NCBI GenBank assembly: GCA_031269165.1
Contig: JAISZQ010000042.1
Span: forward strand, 1-6,447
DNA: 6,447 bases
Source of the DNA: Spirochaetaceae bacterium
GTDB lineage: Bacteria > Spirochaetota > Spirochaetia > Treponematales > Breznakiellaceae
Direction of reading: 5' to 3'
Below, piece after piece: positions 4,207-6,447 of the stretch. Under the pieces are notes generated by a model, which did no database searches, was not told the DNA's origin, and was given only the letters and a program-made list of their open reading frames with translations. A program made the translations under genes and the position numbers. Each line of letters starts with the position of its first letter. The stretch's first letter is position 1.

Positions 4207-5891
4207 AGGCGATCGTCCACCTTTTCCAGCAAGTCAACCATCAGGCGCAGTTCTTCGCGCAACGTTTCCGCTTGTTCCTTGTTCCCCAGCACCAACGCCT
4301 CTTTGAGTTGCTGTACAAGTATGCCGAGGCCGCCGATTTGATCCATGTCCATCGCGATCAACTTTTCGGCCTTGCGTATGAGCGGACGGAACGGGCGCGC
4401 GTCAGGCGCTTTTTCCCATTTTGACAGATCGATGGCGGGCTTTGCCTTCAAGCCGGTGGTACTTATCTCGGCGGAAACCTCTTTCCCGGTGGAAACCACG
4501 ACCGCCTTTACCTGAAGGATGCCGTTCACGTCATAACTGAACGTTACCGCAATCTCTTCCTTGCCGTGCTTCGCGGGAGGAATCCCCGAAACCTGCACCT
4601 CGCCCAGCCGCTGGTTGTTCTCCGGATCCGAAGACTCCCCTTGATACACGTCTATGATCACCCGCGTCTGATAAGCGGCGGCCGGTACATAGATTTTCGT
4701 TTTTTCGGCGGGTATCGTGGTGTTCCGGGGAATGAGCGGGTCAAAAATCTGCCGCCTGATAAAGAAGTTGGATGAAAGCGGGGCCGTTCCCAGCGTGTAG
4801 GGGCATACGTCCGTCAACACCAGTTCTTGGCTGTTGATACTGCCCTCCAAAAGCCCCGCCTGAATCGCGGCACCCCGCGCCACCGTCAAATCGGGATCGA
4901 CAAGCGATCGGGGAACCTTGTCCAGCGTCTCCTCAACCAGTTTTTTGATGCGGGGAATCCGGGTCGAGCCCCCCACAAGCAGGACAACCTGCAAGTCCGC
5001 AGGTTTGAGCCCCGCATCCGCAAGGGCGCGCAACATCGGATCCTTCGTGGAATCGACTTTTTCCGCCACCCATTGTTCAAACTCCTTGCGCCGAACCGTT
5101 TTGTCCACCGAAACAGGCTTCCCGTCTTTTCCGGTCAGGAGGAAGGGCAACGACACGTCGAAATAATCGTCGTTGCTCAGGGCGATTTTGCAGTCCTCGG
5201 CGGCCTTCTTGAGGCGCATGAGCGCGCGCTCGTCGTTCCCCGGATCGGCGAGATGACGCATGATTATCTCGTCAAAATCCTTGCCGCCCAGACGGTTGTT
5301 GCCGCAACTGGCCTTCACGTCGATCACCCCTTCAAAGAGTTCCAGCACCGTCACATCAAGCGTGCCGCCGCCCAAGTCGTACACCAGCACGTTCTTGCAT
5401 TCCTTGAGATTGGAAAGCCCGTAGTCCAGCGCCGCCGCCGTCGGCTCGTTGATGATGCGCTCCACGTGCAATCCGGCACGTTCCCCCGCCTTTGCCGTCG
5501 CCCGCCGCTGGACATCGGTAAAGTAGGCCGGCACCGTGATCACGGCACGGCCTATTTTTTCGTTGAGATACGTTTCCGCGCAACCGACGAGATAGCGGAG
5601 CAGCATCGCCTGAATCTCTTCAGGCGCGTACTCCTTGCCGTGGGCCGTGAGTTTTTCGTCACTGCCGGTGAGCCGCTTCACCTCCATGAAGGTGCAATCG
5701 GGGCGGGTAAAAAGATACTCGGCCGCCTCCTCGCCCACCAGAATCGAACCGTCCTCGCCAATATGCACCACCGACGGGGTGATCCGCTTTCCCAACGAAT
5801 TAGGAATCAGTTTTGGCGAACCGTCAACAATACAGGCGATCTCCGAAGTGGATGTCCCCAGGTCTATCCCAACTATTCTACTCATTGTCAT
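4203..5891 (-). CDS. DnaK/Hsp70-family chaperone, compact form (562 aa)
   Basis: ATP-driven cytosolic chaperone. Nucleotide-binding domain about residues 4-355: phosphate-1 GIDLGTSTSEIA (8-19), Lys 72 in VKRLTG, TVPAYFTDVQRRATAKAG (119-136), NEPTAAALDYGL with Glu 149, phosphate-2 DLGGGTLDVTVLE with Asp 172 and Thr 177, and adenosine motif LVGGSTRIPRI (305-315). All catalytic positions known from DnaK are present. The linker LVLTDVCPYTLG (357-368) leads to the substrate-binding beta domain (to about 485). Only about 70 helical residues follow, so the lid is short; DnaK is usually about 610-640 aa and has a longer lid and a flexible tail. Start ambiguous: ATG 5891 (AAGGGA 4 nt upstream) or ATG 5885 (10 nt), giving 562 or 560 aa. 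Either overlaps the upstream gene's end. No grpE or dnaJ of the usual type adjoins, so this is probably an accessory Hsp70 paralogue and not the housekeeping dnaK. Confidence 0.95.
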   Translation of the reverse strand: MTMSRIVGIDLGTSTSEIACIVDGSPKLIPNSLGKRITPSVVHIGEDGSILVGEEAAEYLFTRPDCTFMEVKRLTGSDEKLTAHGKEYAPEEIQAMLLRYLVGCAETYLNEKIGRAVITVPAYFTDVQRRATAKAGERAGLHVERIINEPTAAALDYGLSNLKECKNVLVYDLGGGTLDVTVLELFEGVIDVKASCGNNRLGGKDFDEIIMRHLADPGNDERALMRLKKAAEDCKIALSNDDYFDVSLPFLLTGKDGKPVSVDKTVRRKEFEQWVAEKVDSTKDPMLRALADAGLKPADLQVVLLVGGSTRIPRIKKLVEETLDKVPRSLVDPDLTVARGAAIQAGLLEGSINSQELVLTDVCPYTLGTAPLSSNFFIRRQIFDPLIPRNTTIPAEKTKIYVPAAAYQTRVIIDVYQGESSDPENNQRLGEVQVSGIPPAKHGKEEIAVTFSYDVNGILQVKAVVVSTGKEVSAEISTTGLKAKPAIDLSKWEKAPDARPFRPLIRKAEKLIAMDMDQIGGLGILVQQLKEALVLGNKEQAETLREELRLMVDLLEKVDDRL

Positions 5892-6407
5892 ATTTTCCCT
5901 TGTGTTTATCTTGATCCTCCGCTAAGGTATCTTCCGATACCGGCGTGTAAAAACCATTTTCACCTTCACGCGGTTCACGGTGTCCAACGTCCGCGTCATA
6001 CCCGGTGTTGTAAGCACCACCCGTGTTGTAATCCGCACGGTAAAAGCCGCCCGTGTCCCCGGCGGCATCCGCCTCTTCGTCCCCGCTGTTCGTTGCCACG
6101 TCTTCTTCGTCCGCAACATCGTCTGCGGTGGACCCCGCGTTATACTCGGTGTTGTAGGCACCGCCCGTGCTGTAATCCGCACGATAAAAACCGCCCGTGT
6201 CCCCGGCGGCATCCGCCTCTTCACCGTCCATTGCCGCGTCTTCTTCGTCCCCGGCATCGTCCGCGGTGGGCTCCGCGTTATACCCGGTGTTGTAGGCACC
6301 GCCCGTGCGGTAATCCTCACGGTAAAAGCCGCCCGCGCCCTCGGCCGCCTCTTCGTCGTCCGTTGCCGCGTCTTCTTCGTCCCCGGCATCGTCTGCGGTG
6401 GACCCCG
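5878..6407 (-). CDS. Acidic tandem-repeat protein, 3' part only (about 176 codons visible)
   Basis: The frame enters from the right, where genomic sequence stops at the adapter junction, and ends at a TAG at 5878-5880. The true start is outside the contig; an apparent Met start at 6441 is translated adapter. The visible part repeats a unit of 46-48 residues: GGFYRADYxTGGAYNTGYNA followed by an acidic TADDxxDEED...EEADAAGDT stretch. There are two full units, a partial one at each end, then a unique tail ending in HKGKYDNE. By my count about 51 of 175 residues are Asp/Glu and only 9 are Lys/Arg. There is no Cys and no hydrophobic segment, so it is probably soluble and largely disordered. Synonymous differences between repeat copies support real coding. 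It overlaps the Hsp70 start by 8-14 nt. Family not recognised; a chaperone client, scaffold or regulator is possible, and a separate domain may precede the repeats. Confidence 0.8.
5896..5901 (-). promoter_or_regulatory. Shine-Dalgarno AAGGGA of the Hsp70 gene
   Basis: AAGGGA on the minus strand lies within the last codons of the repeat-protein gene, 4 nt before the ATG at 5891 and 10 nt before the ATG at 5885. Spacing does not decide cleanly between the two starts, which differ only by Met-Thr. It supports coupled translation with the upstream gene. Confidence 0.5.
5989..6407 (-). repeat. In-frame tandem repeats (138 and 144 bp units)
   Basis: Full units occupy 6333-6196 (138 bp) and 6195-6052 (144 bp). 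A third begins at 6051 and fades by about 5989, and the end of an earlier unit fills 6407-6334. Long blocks are nearly identical between copies, for example the DNA encoding DTGGFYRADY and TGGAYNT. Unit lengths are multiples of three, with two extra codons in the acidic part of the second full unit. Such repeats can expand or contract, and they can be collapsed by short-read assembly, so the copy number in the genome may be higher. Confidence 0.85.
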
Positions 6408-6447
6408 AGATCGGAAGAGCACACGTCTGAACTCCAGTCACTCCATT
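6408..6447. other. Illumina TruSeq-type adapter sequence (artefact, not genomic)
   Basis: From 6408 the sequence is the Illumina Read 1 3' adapter, beginning AGATCGGAAGAGCACACGTC and running to the terminal CCAGTCAC at 6441. The last six bases, TCCATT, sit where an i7 index would start. In the preceding tandem repeat the expected continuation after GGACCCCG would be CGTTATAC, so the switch to adapter at 6408 is abrupt. On the minus strand the adapter translates as MTGVQTCALPIS, a recurring contaminant N-terminus in predicted proteins. Confidence 0.97.

Noticed and set aside
5989..6407. CRISPR array
   Set aside because: The repeats are long (138-144 bp), adjoining without spacers, and in a protein reading frame.
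5922..6422. Arg/Thr/Pro-rich frame starting MLFRSRG on the minus strand
   Set aside because: It is the other-frame shadow of the acidic repeat gene, starts within adapter, and lacks a ribosome site.
6406..6441. Apparent start MTGVQTCALPIS of the repeat protein
   Set aside because: This is translated sequencing adapter; the real gene enters from beyond the contig end.

Overview
This is a 6.4-kb bacterial contig (roughly mid-50s percent GC by eye). It is very probably from a metagenomic or draft Illumina assembly, because the right-hand 40 bases are sequencing adapter and not genome. Every supportable protein-coding gene lies on the minus strand, so the biology reads from right to left. Gene starts carry Shine-Dalgarno sequences and genes overlap by 4 nt, which fits a bacterium. 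The phylum cannot be fixed from this sequence alone.

Right part (about 6407 down to 2378): a tightly packed, translationally coupled cluster of four genes. (1) The 3' end of a gene for a very acidic, Tyr/Gly/Asn-containing tandem-repeat protein, whose 5' end is lost at the adapter junction. (2) A compact DnaK/Hsp70-like chaperone of about 560 residues with a complete ATPase domain and a shortened C-terminal lid. (3) A 160-residue TPR-like protein. (4) A 449-residue protein with an N-terminal J domain, a helical TPR-like middle and a C-terminal SEC-C zinc motif. The J domain has QPD where Hsp70 co-chaperones have HPD. Adjacent genes overlap (8-14 nt, then ATGA, then TTGA), so the products are probably made together. 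No grpE is visible. My inference is a dedicated Hsp70 module with its own non-canonical J partner, a TPR accessory and possibly a repeat-rich client. This is the best candidate here for an under-described system.

Middle (about 2140-2378): an intergenic region carrying an imperfect inverted repeat built of A-rich units of the AATGGAGAATTGAAAATGG type flanked by GCGCG-CTT-CGCGC mini-palindromes. It resembles a small non-autonomous dispersed repeat. It accidentally extends the reading frame of the next gene upstream.

Left-middle (487-2139): a YbiT/YkpA-type ABC-F ATPase, a ribosome-associated translation factor family, starting at a TTG codon. Several nucleotide-site motifs are non-canonical.

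Left end (1-486): a 430-bp spacer unusually rich in stable hairpins. It ends in an intrinsic terminator that works in the plus direction and starts with a TATAAT on the same strand, so a structured plus-strand RNA of about 350 nt is possible. At the extreme left, the first 17 codons of another minus-strand gene are preceded by a very strong Shine-Dalgarno and a possible extended -10 promoter.
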